This document shows, one piece after another, positions 1 to 10,322 of a stretch of DNA of 61,801 nt. The notes below the pieces were generated by a model, which was given only the letters and a program-made list of their open reading frames with translations, made no database searches and had not been told where the DNA came from. A program made the translations under genes and the position numbers. Within the stretch, counting starts at the first letter, position 1. Each line of letters opens with the position of its first letter. The stretch covers positions 1 to 61,801 of the forward strand of contig JAAWCE010000003.1 of assembly GCA_022793065.1 (NCBI GenBank), given 5' to 3'. This DNA comes from Lachnospiraceae bacterium (GTDB lineage Bacteria; Bacillota; Clostridia; Lachnospirales; Lachnospiraceae).

Positions 1-231
1 CGCTTACAGGATGACAATATCCGATTAAATACAGAAAATAAAGAATTGAAGCGTAAACTTCGCGAGCAGTCTAAACTAATACAAGCTGCTGAAACATATA
101 GAAATGAACATCAGAAAGTACTCTGCGCTTTAAATGAAGCGAAGGAAAGATACAATGAAGCAGTAAGGGAAGTTGTAACCGAGAAGAAAAGATACAGCAA
201 AGAATTTGAGGAATGTTTGAATGGGATGTGA
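1..231 (+). CDS. Coiled-coil phage protein, C-terminal fragment
   Basis: The reading frame is open from the first base, so this is the 3' end of a longer gene whose start lies outside the window. The visible 76 residues are rich in Glu, Lys and Arg with leucines at heptad-like spacing, which points to a coiled coil, and they lack hydrophobic segments. It lies 59 bp before the Dit-like tail gene on the same strand, so it belongs to the prophage tail block. It could be the end of a tape-measure or scaffold-like protein or a small coiled-coil protein; I do not recognise a family. Confidence 0.55.
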   Translation, partial: RLQDDNIRLNTENKELKRKLREQSKLIQAAETYRNEHQKVLCALNEAKERYNEAVREVVTEKKRYSKEFEECLNGM

Positions 232-290
232 TGGGTAAATATTAATTATACTAAATAAAGTCAACTACTATAGGAAGGAGGAATTTTTAT

Positions 291-1112
291 ATGATTAACT
301 TTTCATACAATGGAGAGAAATTATCAGATTATGGATGTATCGTAGCAGGTATTAATACAGACTATCAAAACTCTGTACAGATTGGTGTACCTATCCAGTT
401 TGACACTATAAAAACACGTCAGAATTATACTAATAAAATTATCAATGCAAAATATGATGATGTTATTACTGCAACTTTTGATATCTGCAAAAATCCATGC
501 TTGTACAAAACACAACAGGAAATGTCATTTTCCGATGGTGAAATATCTCATTTCATGCGCTGGTTAAACCAAAAACACTATTATAAATTTAAACCAATTT
601 ATAAGAATGGTATGTATTCAGATTTATATTTTTATGGAACTTTCACTTCTGTATCAACAATTGTATGGAATGGTTATGTGATTGGATTTACTCTTACATT
701 TACATCCAACTCTCCTTTCGGGTATGTTGATGATAAAGAATTTACTGTATCCTTAAATCCTGCTCAGAAACAATTTCTATTCTTTGACGACTCAGACGAA
801 ATTGGAAGTCTGTATCCGTATTTCTTTCAAGTCGAATGTCTATCAAACGGTAAATTACTGATTGAAAATGATAGGGATACTAAAAATACTGTGATTGATA
901 ACTGTATTCAAAATGAATTAATTACATTGGATTGTGCAAATAAAGTTATCCAGTCTTCCAAACCTCATCCTACTTTATACAATGACTTCAATTATAACTA
1001 CCCAAGATTTATTAATGATTTGAACAACAGGCGTAATTTGTTCACAGTTTCTATTCCATGTAATATTACAATTAAATATGCACCAATTAGAAAGGCAGGT
1101 ATTATTGTATGA
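291..1112 (+). CDS. Phage distal tail (Dit-like) protein
   Basis: A 273-residue protein starting 8-9 bases after a strong AGGAAGGAGG ribosome site. The N-terminus (short strand, a YxGxxLSDYGxxV-like pattern, then a lone receptor-like beta domain) and its position just before a large tail-tip protein fit the Dit / phage-tail-family proteins of siphoviruses, which form the hub that joins tail tube and baseplate. No membrane segments or enzymatic motifs are seen. Its stop overlaps the start of the next gene (ATGA at 1109-1112), which suggests translational coupling and near-equal production. Family call rests on composition and gene order, so moderate confidence. Confidence 0.7.
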   Translation: MINFSYNGEKLSDYGCIVAGINTDYQNSVQIGVPIQFDTIKTRQNYTNKIINAKYDDVITATFDICKNPCLYKTQQEMSFSDGEISHFMRWLNQKHYYKFKPIYKNGMYSDLYFYGTFTSVSTIVWNGYVIGFTLTFTSNSPFGYVDDKEFTVSLNPAQKQFLFFDDSDEIGSLYPYFFQVECLSNGKLLIENDRDTKNTVIDNCIQNELITLDCANKVIQSSKPHPTLYNDFNYNYPRFINDLNNRRNLFTVSIPCNITIKYAPIRKAGIIV

Positions 1113-4100
1113 ACAGCATTATAATAAATACGGATAATGGAACTGTTGAGTCTTTTACGATAATATTATCCAGTAGAAGCCAAAAACATTTAGGTGAAAT
1201 TATAAATTTAAGTGGAATAAAATATTATAACTATTTAAATCAACCTCAGAAGATATCATTTAATGTAAATAAAAATTCTGATGAATTCCAAGAACGTCTA
1301 TGGACTGAGATAAATGATTTAAAACTTATATATGTTAAAGAAGTAGACACATATTTTGAAATTCATGTAACTGTATCCAATAATGATTGCAATATAAAAT
1401 CAATTACGGGAATATCATTATGTGAATCTGAATTGTCCCAGAAAATAATTTCTAATCTGGAAGTAAATACTGAAGCGGATATCTCCAGGGATGATTATGT
1501 AATTACCCAGTTTTACAATCCAGATAAACCTAATGCTTCATTGTTACATAGAGTATTATCTGAAGTACCTGCATATAAAATCAAATATGTTGCCCCTTCT
1601 CTTATGACATTGCAACGAAGTTTTTCTGTCAATGATATATCAATTTATGATTTTCTAACTGGTGATTGTGCAACAGAATTTGATTGTATATTCTTATTTG
1701 ATTCCACTGACAGAAGTATATCTGTTTATGACTTATGTACCATATGTAATGATTGTGGCTACAGAAATGATTATACTGATACATGTCCTCATTGTGGCAG
1801 TAATAACTTAAAATATTTTGGTGAAGACACTACTATATTTGTTTCCAGTGAGAATTTAACAGACGAAGTACAGCTTGAAACAGATATTGATAATATAAAA
1901 AACTGTTTTATTTTAGAAGCTGGAGATGATATCATGACCACTGCTGTTATGTCTTATATTCCAAGCGGAGGAAATAGAATATTTTATATTCCACCACCCC
2001 AGTTAAAAGATATGCCAATAGAGCTTGTAGAAAAAATTCAGTCATACAATACATTATATGATTCCTCTATAAACGATTACCATAAAATAACAGAACAAAT
2101 TTATGAGTGCATTGAGCGTATTACATATTACACATCAAATCAAATGCCAGATATAACCATACCTGATACAACAGCCAGTACAGAAGCAGCAAAACTTACT
2201 ATTTCTAACTTGAATCCTCTCTCACTTTCATCCCTCACTACATATACTTCACTTGCCACTATAAATAGTGCGCTTATCAATTATGCGAAAGTATTTGTCA
2301 GAAGTGGATTTGTAAAAGTGGATGTTGATACTGGTTCTTTTAAATATAATGGTGTTTCAAATGGAATTAGTTCAGGAGTATGGACTGGAAGATTCAAGAT
2401 AACAAATTATTCAAATAAAGAAGACATTGCATACTCAAGCACTTTAATTATAACTGTAAATGACGATTACCAATCTTTTATGAATGAAAAGATATTAAAA
2501 AATATCGCCTCCAATAACACTGATGATAATAGCGTTTATAACGTGCTTGGAATTAAAGAACTTTCTACTTTTCAAAATACTCTAAAATTATATTGCCTAA
2601 ATCGACTGATTTCATTTAGAGATGCTATCAATGGCGTTTTAAGTATCCTAATGGAATCCAATGCTGGGAATGTTGATTCTGAGTTATACACTCCATTTTA
2701 CTCTAAATATTATGATAAATTACAAGCTTGTAACAATGAAATAACTATTCGCAAATCAGAAATTGAATCATGGGAAAAGAAAAAGAAAAAGTATGAATCC
2801 CAAAAACTTGAAATCCAGCAAACTCTTGATTTCAAAAAATATCTCGGAGAAAATTTATATGGTATATTTACTACTTACATCAGAGAAAGCAAATACACAA
2901 ATTCAAATTATATTTCTGATGGATTGTCAGATGAAAAAATATTTGAACGGGCACTTGAATTTATAGAAATAGCAAGAAAAGAATTAATAAAGTCTAGTTA
3001 TTATCAACATAGTATTCGTACTAACTTATATAATCTTCTGCTTATGGAAGAGTTCTCTCCTATTGTCAATAAATTTCAATTGGGCAACTTTATACGTGTC
3101 AGAGTTGATGAAGAAATATATCGTTTAAGGCTTGTATCCTATGAAATTGATTTTGACAATTTAGGAACCTTAAACACTGAATTTTCAGATATGACAAAAA
3201 CTGCCCATGGCAGTAATGACATACATGATATTTTAAAACAGGCCAGTTCCATTGCATCTACCTACTCTTATGTCAGTAAGCAGGCTTCTAACGGAAATTC
3301 TGCCCAAAATACGCTTACAGACTTAAAGACAAATGGTCTTAATTCTGCATTAATGAATATAAAAAATAACAGCAATGAAGAAATTATAATAGATAATAAT
3401 GGATTGACCGCAAAAAGCTATGATGATATAACAGACAGTTATAGTCCAGAACAGCTTGTCATAACACATAATATACTTGCTTATTCAGATGATGATTTCA
3501 GGACTGTAAAATGTGCATTGGGAAAACATGCTTATTATAAATTTGTTGACGATGTACTGGTACAGGACAATGCGTATGGTCTTACCGCTGATTTTGTTAC
3601 CGCAGGTAATATCAATGGATCTCAGATTATTGCAGGACAGATTTATTCTGTCAATTACTCTTCTGTCCATCATAAAGGAACTCACTTAAATCTTGATGAT
3701 GGGACTTTGACTTTTGCAGATGGTAAAATAGTCTACGATGGTAAAGTACTGAAACTTAAGGGTATAGATATTGATTGGAGTACAACAAATGAACCGTCTG
3801 ATATGTGGACAAGTATTAATGCTAATACAGAAGGAATCAAATTAGAAGCTAAAAGAGCTTTTGATGCTGAGGAAGAATTAAGCGGAAGAATAAATGTTAA
3901 TTCTGATGCAATCACTTTGGAAGTCAAAAGAGCATCCGATGCCGAAAACTCTTTAAGTACCAAAGTAACTCAAACTGCAAAAGAAATAAGAACAGAAATG
4001 AAAGATACAAAAGAAGGATTAGAATCTTCTATTGCCACAACTGCTGAGAGTTTGAATGTAAGTTTAAAAAATGCAAAAACTGCATTAGAAACTTCTATTT

Positions 4101-4999
4101 CTACTGTAGCTGGAAATATTACTTCTGAGATTACACGCGCAACAAATGCTGAGGAAATATTGTCTACAAAATTAACCCAAACAGAAAATAAAATTGTATT
4201 GAAAGCTGATGCCAATGGGAAAATTGTACAAGTTGCATTAAATGCTGATCCTACAACAGGGACAGAGTTTAAAGTCAATGCAAATAATATTAATTTATCT
4301 GCTGATGATATTTTAAATTTGATTGCGGGCGGAACTATCAACTTGACATCGGGGAATATCAATATTACCTCAGATAATTGGGGTGTTGATTCCCAGGGGA
4401 ATATGTGGTGTAATAAAATCAATGCTTTTCAAATCACAGGAGATGCAATTAATCAGTTTAACAATGCTGTTTTAAACTCAGATACAATTCAAAAAATCAA
4501 TCGGTTAATTGATGTTTTAGACCAAAGGCTACTTGATATCAAATACTCTCAACCGCTTACGGTTTCTGGTACATATCGACAATCTCCAGATTTTATAAAT
4601 GGATTCTACGATGGGAAATATGATATGACTAACTTAATTGGTATTACAATTACCTTTGAGTATTATTATAGTGATAACAGTGGTTCTAATGACGGCGACA
4701 ACGAAGATAAATATTATTACAATACTTACGAAGCAGGCGTTGGTGTCTCAAACAATAAGAGTACATTTAATGTTATAAAAACTCTGTCATATGGACAATA
4801 TTCCTATGATAATACACACAAAGGAACTTATTCTGTGAATATTGATGTATCAGACCTAACTGGTGAATACTATATTGGTGCATGTATAAGGGGATATGAT
4901 GGATACACTCATGATGGAGTCCTTCAATTTACTGGAGAAAAATTACATCCGGGAAATATAACATATTATGTAAAAATCGTAAACGTCCAAACTTTCTAA
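1109..4999 (+). CDS. Phage tail-tip (Tal-like) protein with zinc ribbon and coiled-coil tail
   Basis: A 1296-residue structural protein coupled to the Dit gene by a 4-base overlap. The N-terminal half resembles the baseplate ring part of tail-associated (Tal/gp21-like) proteins. Near residues 211-232 there is a four-cysteine zinc ribbon (CxxCG ... CPHCG). Residues about 890-1050 contain repeated short segments of the type ExxRAxxAEexLS and TQTxxEI, typical of trimeric coiled-coil stalks, followed by a beta-rich segment (NINLSADDILNLIAGGTINL region) as in tail-spike shafts and a C-terminal beta domain that may contact the host surface. No lysozyme or endopeptidase motif is obvious. AT-rich codon use differs from the chromosomal genes further right and fits phage origin. 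Confidence 0.75.
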   Translation: MNSIIINTDNGTVESFTIILSSRSQKHLGEIINLSGIKYYNYLNQPQKISFNVNKNSDEFQERLWTEINDLKLIYVKEVDTYFEIHVTVSNNDCNIKSITGISLCESELSQKIISNLEVNTEADISRDDYVITQFYNPDKPNASLLHRVLSEVPAYKIKYVAPSLMTLQRSFSVNDISIYDFLTGDCATEFDCIFLFDSTDRSISVYDLCTICNDCGYRNDYTDTCPHCGSNNLKYFGEDTTIFVSSENLTDEVQLETDIDNIKNCFILEAGDDIMTTAVMSYIPSGGNRIFYIPPPQLKDMPIELVEKIQSYNTLYDSSINDYHKITEQIYECIERITYYTSNQMPDITIPDTTASTEAAKLTISNLNPLSLSSLTTYTSLATINSALINYAKVFVRSGFVKVDVDTGSFKYNGVSNGISSGVWTGRFKITNYSNKEDIAYSSTLIITVNDDYQSFMNEKILKNIASNNTDDNSVYNVLGIKELSTFQNTLKLYCLNRLISFRDAINGVLSILMESNAGNVDSELYTPFYSKYYDKLQACNNEITIRKSEIESWEKKKKKYESQKLEIQQTLDFKKYLGENLYGIFTTYIRESKYTNSNYISDGLSDEKIFERALEFIEIARKELIKSSYYQHSIRTNLYNLLLMEEFSPIVNKFQLGNFIRVRVDEEIYRLRLVSYEIDFDNLGTLNTEFSDMTKTAHGSNDIHDILKQASSIASTYSYVSKQASNGNSAQNTLTDLKTNGLNSALMNIKNNSNEEIIIDNNGLTAKSYDDITDSYSPEQLVITHNILAYSDDDFRTVKCALGKHAYYKFVDDVLVQDNAYGLTADFVTAGNINGSQIIAGQIYSVNYSSVHHKGTHLNLDDGTLTFADGKIVYDGKVLKLKGIDIDWSTTNEPSDMWTSINANTEGIKLEAKRAFDAEEELSGRINVNSDAITLEVKRASDAENSLSTKVTQTAKEIRTEMKDTKEGLESSIATTAESLNVSLKNAKTALETSISTVAGNITSEITRATNAEEILSTKLTQTENKIVLKADANGKIVQVALNADPTTGTEFKVNANNINLSADDILNLIAGGTINLTSGNINITSDNWGVDSQGNMWCNKINAFQITGDAINQFNNAVLNSDTIQKINRLIDVLDQRLLDIKYSQPLTVSGTYRQSPDFINGFYDGKYDMTNLIGITITFEYYYSDNSGSNDGDNEDKYYYNTYEAGVGVSNNKSTFNVIKTLSYGQYSYDNTHKGTYSVNIDVSDLTGEYYIGACIRGYDGYTHDGVLQFTGEKLHPGNITYYVKIVNVQTF

Positions 5000-5122
5000 T
5001 TATGTTATCCTAAAAATTCAATATTTTATTCTGATAACTTCTTTCCATACAATTTAAATATATTAGCTGTATATTTGTTCATTTATACAGCCTGATCAAA
5101 CTGAAAGTTGGTGAAATCGAAA

Positions 5123-8100
5123 ATGAACAATACAAGATATTTAGAGTTAGACTTTTACAGAACAAGCTATAAATCTGTAAAAGCCCATCAATATGATAAA
5201 GACACACGCTTTATTGAGGTTACATGTATAAATGATGCCTCTGTATACCCATTAAATCCTTCTACCATGACATGTAATCTTAAGTTGATAACACCCGACA
5301 AAAGGTGTATGTGGAAATCAGCAACAATTCAGGATAATGGAACCGTCTTAATAACCATAGAAGAAAGTATGTTACTGGCTGCAGGAATTTGTAAAGCAGA
5401 ACTAAACGTTTATGAATTAGACAGCCAAAAACTCCTTTCAACCATGCCATTTGACCTGATTGTAATTGGGAGCGTTTATGATAACTCCGTTATTGAAAGT
5501 ACCAATGAATTTAATGTGTTGAACGATTTGTTGTTTAAAGCACATGGTATATTTGAAACATTGAAGGCACATCTGGCAGACTTTGCAAACCCACATAAAG
5601 TTGATAAAACACAAGTTGGTCTAGGTAATGTACCTAATGTTACAACTAATGACCAAACTCCAACTTATACGGAATCTGCTTCTCTTACAAAACTGGCAAG
5701 CGGTGAGAAATTAAGTGTGGCTTTTGGGAAAATATCCAAAGCCGTTTCTGACTTAATGTCCCATCTCACAAATACAAATAATCCGCATAAAACGAACAAA
5801 GCCCATGTTGGACTTAGCAATGCTGATAATACATCCGATATGGACAAGCCTGTATCCACTGCTCAACAGGCAGCTTTAGATTTAAAGGCTCCCATTGACA
5901 GTCCAATATTAACAGGCATACCAAGAGTCCCCACTGCGTCTGTTGGAACAAATACACCACAAATTTCCTCCACTGCCTTTGTCCAAACTGCCATATCCAA
6001 CCATAATACATCTTCATCTGCTCATAGTGATATCCGAAATTTAATTACAGGACTTACAACCAAATTAAATACATTGGCAGACAGTGATGACACCACCTTA
6101 GATCAATTAAGCGAAATTGTTGCTTATATCAAATCAAACCGCAGCCTGATTGAAAATGTTACAACAAACAAAGTAAATGTTGCGGACATTATAAATAATT
6201 TGACTTCTACCGCAGCGAATAAACCGCTATCCGCAAATCAGGGAAAAATATTAAAAGATTTAATAGATACTTTGACAGCTTCCATTGGAAATGGTACAGT
6301 CACTATCAAGCAAGCTGGTGTGTCTAAAGGTACATTTTCAATGAATCAGTTGGGAAACACAACAATAGAACTGACTGATAATAATACAAATACATGGAAA
6401 GCCAACACAAAAGACAGCGAAGGTTATGTAGCAAAGGGAAACGGACAGGCAAATAAAGTATGGAAAACAGATGCTAATGGCAATCCTGCGTGGAGAGATG
6501 ATACAAATACACAGAGTATTACCGGCGTGAAAGGGAATGCAGAATCTTCCTACCGGACAGGTAATGTAAATTTAACGCCTAATAACATTGGTGCTGTACC
6601 TTATTCCTTGATAGAAAACGAAGATTTTGACAATATGATCGTTCCTGGAATTTACACAATGATAAATGCAAAAGCCAATTACCCAGAAGACGGTATGGTA
6701 TTTAAAGATTATGGATTGATTGTGTTTAAAACAGGAGATGGAGAGTATACTGAGCAGATTGCGGCCGCGTTAGGCAACCCCTGTTTATATATCAGAGCCG
6801 GAAGTGGTGATGTATGGACAACATGGTCAAAATTAGATCATGGTGTTTCAGGGGTGAAAGGAAATGCTGAATCTGCTTATCGGTCAGGTAATGTAAATTT
6901 AACACCAGCAAACATTGGAGCATTAGCAACATCCGGCGGTACGGTAAATGGTGTAACATTTTTTAAACAGGGCATCCGTATAGGAGATTTTGCTGCTGGT
7001 GCCGGAAGCAATGGATTTATACATATCTGCCAAATCAAAATAACAAATCAATACGCCAACCAGCCAATAGAATTTAAGATACTGCAAAGAGAGCGTTCCG
7101 GCGAAATACATTTGCAATTCAAATCCATATCAGGCATAGACCCTGATATTTCGTATCTGAGAAAAACAGGAAATATAGATGCTTACATGGTAAAGAGTAC
7201 AACAAGCGTCTGGAATTTGTATGTAAAAAAAGCAGAAGGTTATGACAACATTAGCGTCACCGAATTGCGCAAGGGTGGTTATATGGACAGTCATGTAACA
7301 ATTGAATGGAAAAATGTAATGGTAACATCGCTTCCTTCAGGATATATAACTGCTGTAACTGAGGAATATAACGGTAACGCCAAAAGTGCTACAAGTGCTG
7401 CTAAATTATCATCAAAGAAATCCATTGGCGGACAAGAATTTGACGGAACTGAAAATATCGGTTTTTATGGATACTGTAATACGGAGGCTGAGACGGAAGA
7501 GAAAACAGTTGTATTACCCAACTTCAAACTTACGGATGGCAGTATTATTATAGTACGATTCAGCAAAGGCAATACCCTTGGATCAATTACATTAAATGTA
7601 AATGGAACAGGAGCAAAACGAGCAATTTACAGATATACTACTAATTCTATGGCCGACAGAATTGCACCAGAAAGTGTATGTATGTTTGTATATAATAATG
7701 GATATTGGTTTTTCGTTGGAAATACATCAGATATTGTACATGCTGGCAATGTGAGCATATTCAGTAAAACTTTAAGCTTTAGAAACGATGGAATGCAGAT
7801 TTATCAGCCGTTTACTAACAATCTTTTCTTTTATAGCAGAGCATATCACCCTGATACAGAATATTCTGCGCAGCATGGAGTAGCGCTTAAAACGTATGAA
7901 GCAAATGCAGTTCTTGAACCAATATTAGATAATGATGTGAATCTTGGCGCATCAACAAAGCGATGGAAAACAATATATGCTGCCAGTGCAACTATACAAA
8001 CATCAGACGAACGATTGAAAGAAAATATAAAATTGTTGGACGATACACTAATGCACAAATTTATAATGGGATTAAATCCGATAAGTTATACTATGACAGA

Positions 8101-8437
8101 TGGAGATTCTGGTCGGACACATTATGGACTTGGGGCACAGTCAGTAGAATTGCTGATGGAAAAATTGGGAATGAGTTCCATGGATTTTGCAGGATTTATA
8201 AAATCTCCAAAAACTATAGATATAAATGCCGAAGAATTCACTGAAAAGGATAATAGTACAAATTATGAAAAAACTCCTCTTCAAAAAACCCAAACCATAG
8301 ATGGGGAGTACATGTATGGTCTTCGATATGAAGAATTTTTAGCTCCCTTAATAAAAGTAGTTCAAATACAACAAAAAGAAATTGAATCGTTGAAAAAAAT
8401 CGTCAAAAGCATACAAAATGTAAATAAGGACAGTTGA
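5123..8437 (+). CDS. Phage tail fibre with BppU-like head and S74 intramolecular chaperone
   Basis: A 1104-residue host-recognition fibre. The first 130 residues look like the BppU N-terminal domain that docks on the baseplate. Two copies of a HLxDxxNPHKxxKxxVGLxN motif lie near residues 155 and 217, then a [18 protein letters not shown] segment, which are standard fibre-shaft repeats. A pyocin-knob-like segment (about 490-570) is flanked by two near-identical [17 protein letters not shown] repeats near 467 and 575. The C-terminus carries the Peptidase_S74 self-cleaving chaperone signature SDERLKENI near residue 960, then a coiled coil. The ATG at 5123 was chosen; upstream in-frame GTG and TTG codons at 5111 and 5108 are alternatives because the ribosome site is weak. 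The stop codon lies inside the terminator hairpin. Confidence 0.85.
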   Translation: MNNTRYLELDFYRTSYKSVKAHQYDKDTRFIEVTCINDASVYPLNPSTMTCNLKLITPDKRCMWKSATIQDNGTVLITIEESMLLAAGICKAELNVYELDSQKLLSTMPFDLIVIGSVYDNSVIESTNEFNVLNDLLFKAHGIFETLKAHLADFANPHKVDKTQVGLGNVPNVTTNDQTPTYTESASLTKLASGEKLSVAFGKISKAVSDLMSHLTNTNNPHKTNKAHVGLSNADNTSDMDKPVSTAQQAALDLKAPIDSPILTGIPRVPTASVGTNTPQISSTAFVQTAISNHNTSSSAHSDIRNLITGLTTKLNTLADSDDTTLDQLSEIVAYIKSNRSLIENVTTNKVNVADIINNLTSTAANKPLSANQGKILKDLIDTLTASIGNGTVTIKQAGVSKGTFSMNQLGNTTIELTDNNTNTWKANTKDSEGYVAKGNGQANKVWKTDANGNPAWRDDTNTQSITGVKGNAESSYRTGNVNLTPNNIGAVPYSLIENEDFDNMIVPGIYTMINAKANYPEDGMVFKDYGLIVFKTGDGEYTEQIAAALGNPCLYIRAGSGDVWTTWSKLDHGVSGVKGNAESAYRSGNVNLTPANIGALATSGGTVNGVTFFKQGIRIGDFAAGAGSNGFIHICQIKITNQYANQPIEFKILQRERSGEIHLQFKSISGIDPDISYLRKTGNIDAYMVKSTTSVWNLYVKKAEGYDNISVTELRKGGYMDSHVTIEWKNVMVTSLPSGYITAVTEEYNGNAKSATSAAKLSSKKSIGGQEFDGTENIGFYGYCNTEAETEEKTVVLPNFKLTDGSIIIVRFSKGNTLGSITLNVNGTGAKRAIYRYTTNSMADRIAPESVCMFVYNNGYWFFVGNTSDIVHAGNVSIFSKTLSFRNDGMQIYQPFTNNLFFYSRAYHPDTEYSAQHGVALKTYEANAVLEPILDNDVNLGASTKRWKTIYAASATIQTSDERLKENIKLLDDTLMHKFIMGLNPISYTMTDGDSGRTHYGLGAQSVELLMEKLGMSSMDFAGFIKSPKTIDINAEEFTEKDNSTNYEKTPLQKTQTIDGEYMYGLRYEEFLAPLIKVVQIQQKEIESLKKIVKSIQNVNKDS

Positions 8438-8471
8438 GGAAATCATTATTCCTCTTCTGTCCTATTTTTTA
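8427..8471 (+). terminator. Terminator after prophage tail fibre
   Basis: AGGACAG and GAGGAA pair with TTCCTC and CTGTCCT around a small loop, and the stem is followed by ATTTTTT. It closes the phage late operon; the tail fibre stop codon lies within the stem. Confidence 0.85.
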
Positions 8472-9008
8472 CGATTTAATTTATTCTGACAATGAGATTT
8501 GAACTCATCAAAAGCACCAACTGCCTGTCAGCATAATATCATACGTGCAAGATACTCTCCTTTCCTGCAAAAACTTTTAATTCATTTTGTATACAAACCA
8601 ATCATGCCCCATCAAAACCAATCAAATCAAAATTGCTGAAACCATTGATTTTACAGCATTTATTAAACTTCGCTAGTGGGTCCGATTCCCGTCAGCAGCT
8701 TTTCAATATTCTTAATTCTTTATTCACTTATCAAGGTATACTATTTTGATTTTTATCCCCTCAAATTTATTGATATTTCTTGTCAGATACAGACCATAGA
8801 TTCTTCAAGTGATGCCCAGTTCTGTTTATCAATGTGATACTTGCAGTATCGCAGTTCTCTCCGCCACAGTTTCCCGCTTAAATTTCTTTGATTGTCATGT
8901 TGTTATCTGTCGTTTTGTTTTTTGCCGAATTTAAAAAGGTATAAAGCCTTTTATAATTTCATAGACTTTACACCTTAATTTTTGGTATATCCTTAATTGA
9001 TTGTTATG
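8472..9008. other. Prophage-chromosome junction, no gene, tRNA T-arm-like remnants
   Basis: About 540 bp without a plausible gene. Two short stretches look like tRNA 3' ends. On the plus strand, 8672-8700 reads GTGGG-TCCGATT-CCCGT then CAGCAGCT, which can fold as a T arm with a 3' acceptor strand. On the minus strand, 8483-8510 reads ATGAG-TTCAAAT-CTCAT then TGTCAG. Neither has a complete cloverleaf upstream. Phages often integrate into tRNA or tmRNA 3' ends and leave such copies, so one may be an attachment-site remnant (inference). No integrase or lysis genes are present on this side. Confidence 0.35.
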
Positions 9009-9278
9009 TTATGCCATTTTTTGCAATTTCTCGCTGTGCTCTGTTACAACTTTTTTTATAATAGATATATCCTGTTTTATCGCTTCATAGTCTTCAATGC
9101 TGTCTTTATATCTGTCAAAAGTAGATGTATAGCAAGATTCGATTGTGTTTAATCGTGGCAAGACTTTATTTTCTTGTATTAATTCAATTTTCTTTACCCT
9201 ATTTTTTATTTCTTGAATATCATTTCTAATAGGGTCAAGCATTTCTGAAATCGCTAACAACATTTCATTATTTGTCAT
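9009..9278 (-). CDS. Small coiled-coil hypothetical protein
   Basis: An 89-residue acidic/basic helical protein with no cysteine pair, signal peptide or membrane segment. Hydrophobic residues at heptad-like spacing (IRNDIQEIKNRVKKIELI region) predict a coiled coil. The start at 9278 is chosen because GGGAAGGGG lies about 8 bases upstream; an earlier ATG at 9296 has no ribosome site. Similar short proteins are common in Lachnospiraceae near mobile elements, but I do not recognise a function. It sits between the prophage end and the first copy of the dispersed palindromic repeat. Confidence 0.6.
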   Translation of the reverse strand: MTNNEMLLAISEMLDPIRNDIQEIKNRVKKIELIQENKVLPRLNTIESCYTSTFDRYKDSIEDYEAIKQDISIIKKVVTEHSEKLQKMA

Positions 9279-9320
9279 CTTATCCCCTTCCCTCATATTG
9301 CGGTTCTATTGTTTTGCCGT

Positions 9321-9412
9321 AATTTCATGCGCAAGAGGGTGTGTAACCCCCTCTTTAAGCGCAAATGGAATCAACAGTTGACACAACGCCTTTTTGTGTC
9401 AATATTATAACA
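9321..9412. repeat. Dispersed palindromic repeat, copy A
   Basis: Contains GCGCAAATGGAATCAACA followed by the inverted repeat GTTGACACA (9377-9385) ... TGTGTCAA (9395-9402), the same core as the copies at 37198-37357 and 47191-47257. Copy A also carries an inserted hairpin AAGAGGG ... CCCTCTT (9333-9355) in place of the short GCGC loop seen in copy B. It lies between a gene start and the end of the next gene. Confidence 0.75.
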
Positions 9413-9488
9413 TATTCAAGGCACAAAGTCTATCCAATGATTAAGACGCTTTGTTATGTATTCTTTACGTTGCCTGATACAGCAAAAT

Positions 9489-10190
9489 TCAATCAAACAA
9501 AATCTCCTCCACAGTCACAAAAGTATACCCCTCTTCCAATAGTTCATCAATGGCTTTCAGCGCTGCAGTCACAGATGTGGCATAATAATCGTGCATCAAA
9601 ATAATATCATTCTCTTCCACCTTATTCACAATCTTCTCCGTGATACAAGATACATTTTTTGAGCACCAATCCAAAGGGTCCACTGTCCACAGCACCGGAA
9701 ACATGTTCAGCTCCTTTTCAAAGCTTTTATCCCAACTTCCATAGGGCGGACGCACATACTGTACCTCTTCCCCTGTAATATTTTTCAAGATTTCATTGGT
9801 TTTAATTAATTCCTCTTTAAATACCTCTCTATTGGCTCTGGTCAACTGAATATGGCTATAAGTATGATTTCCTATCAAATGCCCCTCTTCCTGCATCCTT
9901 CTGATAATATCAGGGTGTAACTGCGCATGCTCCCCTGTTACAAAAAAAGTAGCCACCACGCCCCGCTCCTTTAACCCATCCAATAACTGCTCCGTATAAG
10001 ATGGATGAGGACCATCATCAAAGGTTATGGCAATCTTTCGCACATCTTCCGCCCCTTCCAGCCCGCTGTCCACCATCCTAACCAATCCGCTGTCTGCCGC
10101 CACTGCCTTACTGCGCAGTCCATATACTCCCAAAAACAGCATTGCCGCTACAAAATCAAATAGTAGAAACGCTGTTATCATCTTTTTCAT
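9489..10190 (-). CDS. Polysaccharide deacetylase (NodB family), membrane anchored
   Basis: A 233-residue extracytoplasmic enzyme predicted to remove acetyl groups from N-acetylglucosamine of peptidoglycan or another glycan. An N-terminal hydrophobic segment (about residues 5-25) acts as a signal anchor. All NodB motifs are present in order: TFDDGPHP (catalytic base and metal Asp), NHTYSH (metal His pair), RPPYG, a Asp-Trp motif (DPLDW) and LMHD. The GT-C family gene lies 132 bp upstream on the same strand, so the pair may act on the same cell-surface polymer. A weak ribosome site precedes the ATG. Function is well supported; the exact substrate is not. Confidence 0.88.
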   Translation of the reverse strand: MKKMITAFLLFDFVAAMLFLGVYGLRSKAVAADSGLVRMVDSGLEGAEDVRKIAITFDDGPHPSYTEQLLDGLKERGVVATFFVTGEHAQLHPDIIRRMQEEGHLIGNHTYSHIQLTRANREVFKEELIKTNEILKNITGEEVQYVRPPYGSWDKSFEKELNMFPVLWTVDPLDWCSKNVSCITEKIVNKVEENDIILMHDYYATSVTAALKAIDELLEEGYTFVTVEEILFD

Positions 10191-10322
10191 ATGCCGTCTC
10201 GCTTTTTACATATCTTCCCTACAAATATATGCTTTCGTTGTTATGGTAATTCCCCAATGAAGGCATATTCTGCAAAACATGTACTATGACCGGCGGCTCT
10301 TCTTCCATACCTTTCACTTTTC

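Noticed and set aside
3970..4422. 150-residue frame on the minus strand inside the tail-tip gene
   Set aside because: It is a shadow of the repetitive coiled-coil coding sequence, with no ribosome site.
9365..9604. 79-residue plus-strand frame over repeat copy A
   Set aside because: Consists of repeat sequence and antisense of the deacetylase C-terminus.
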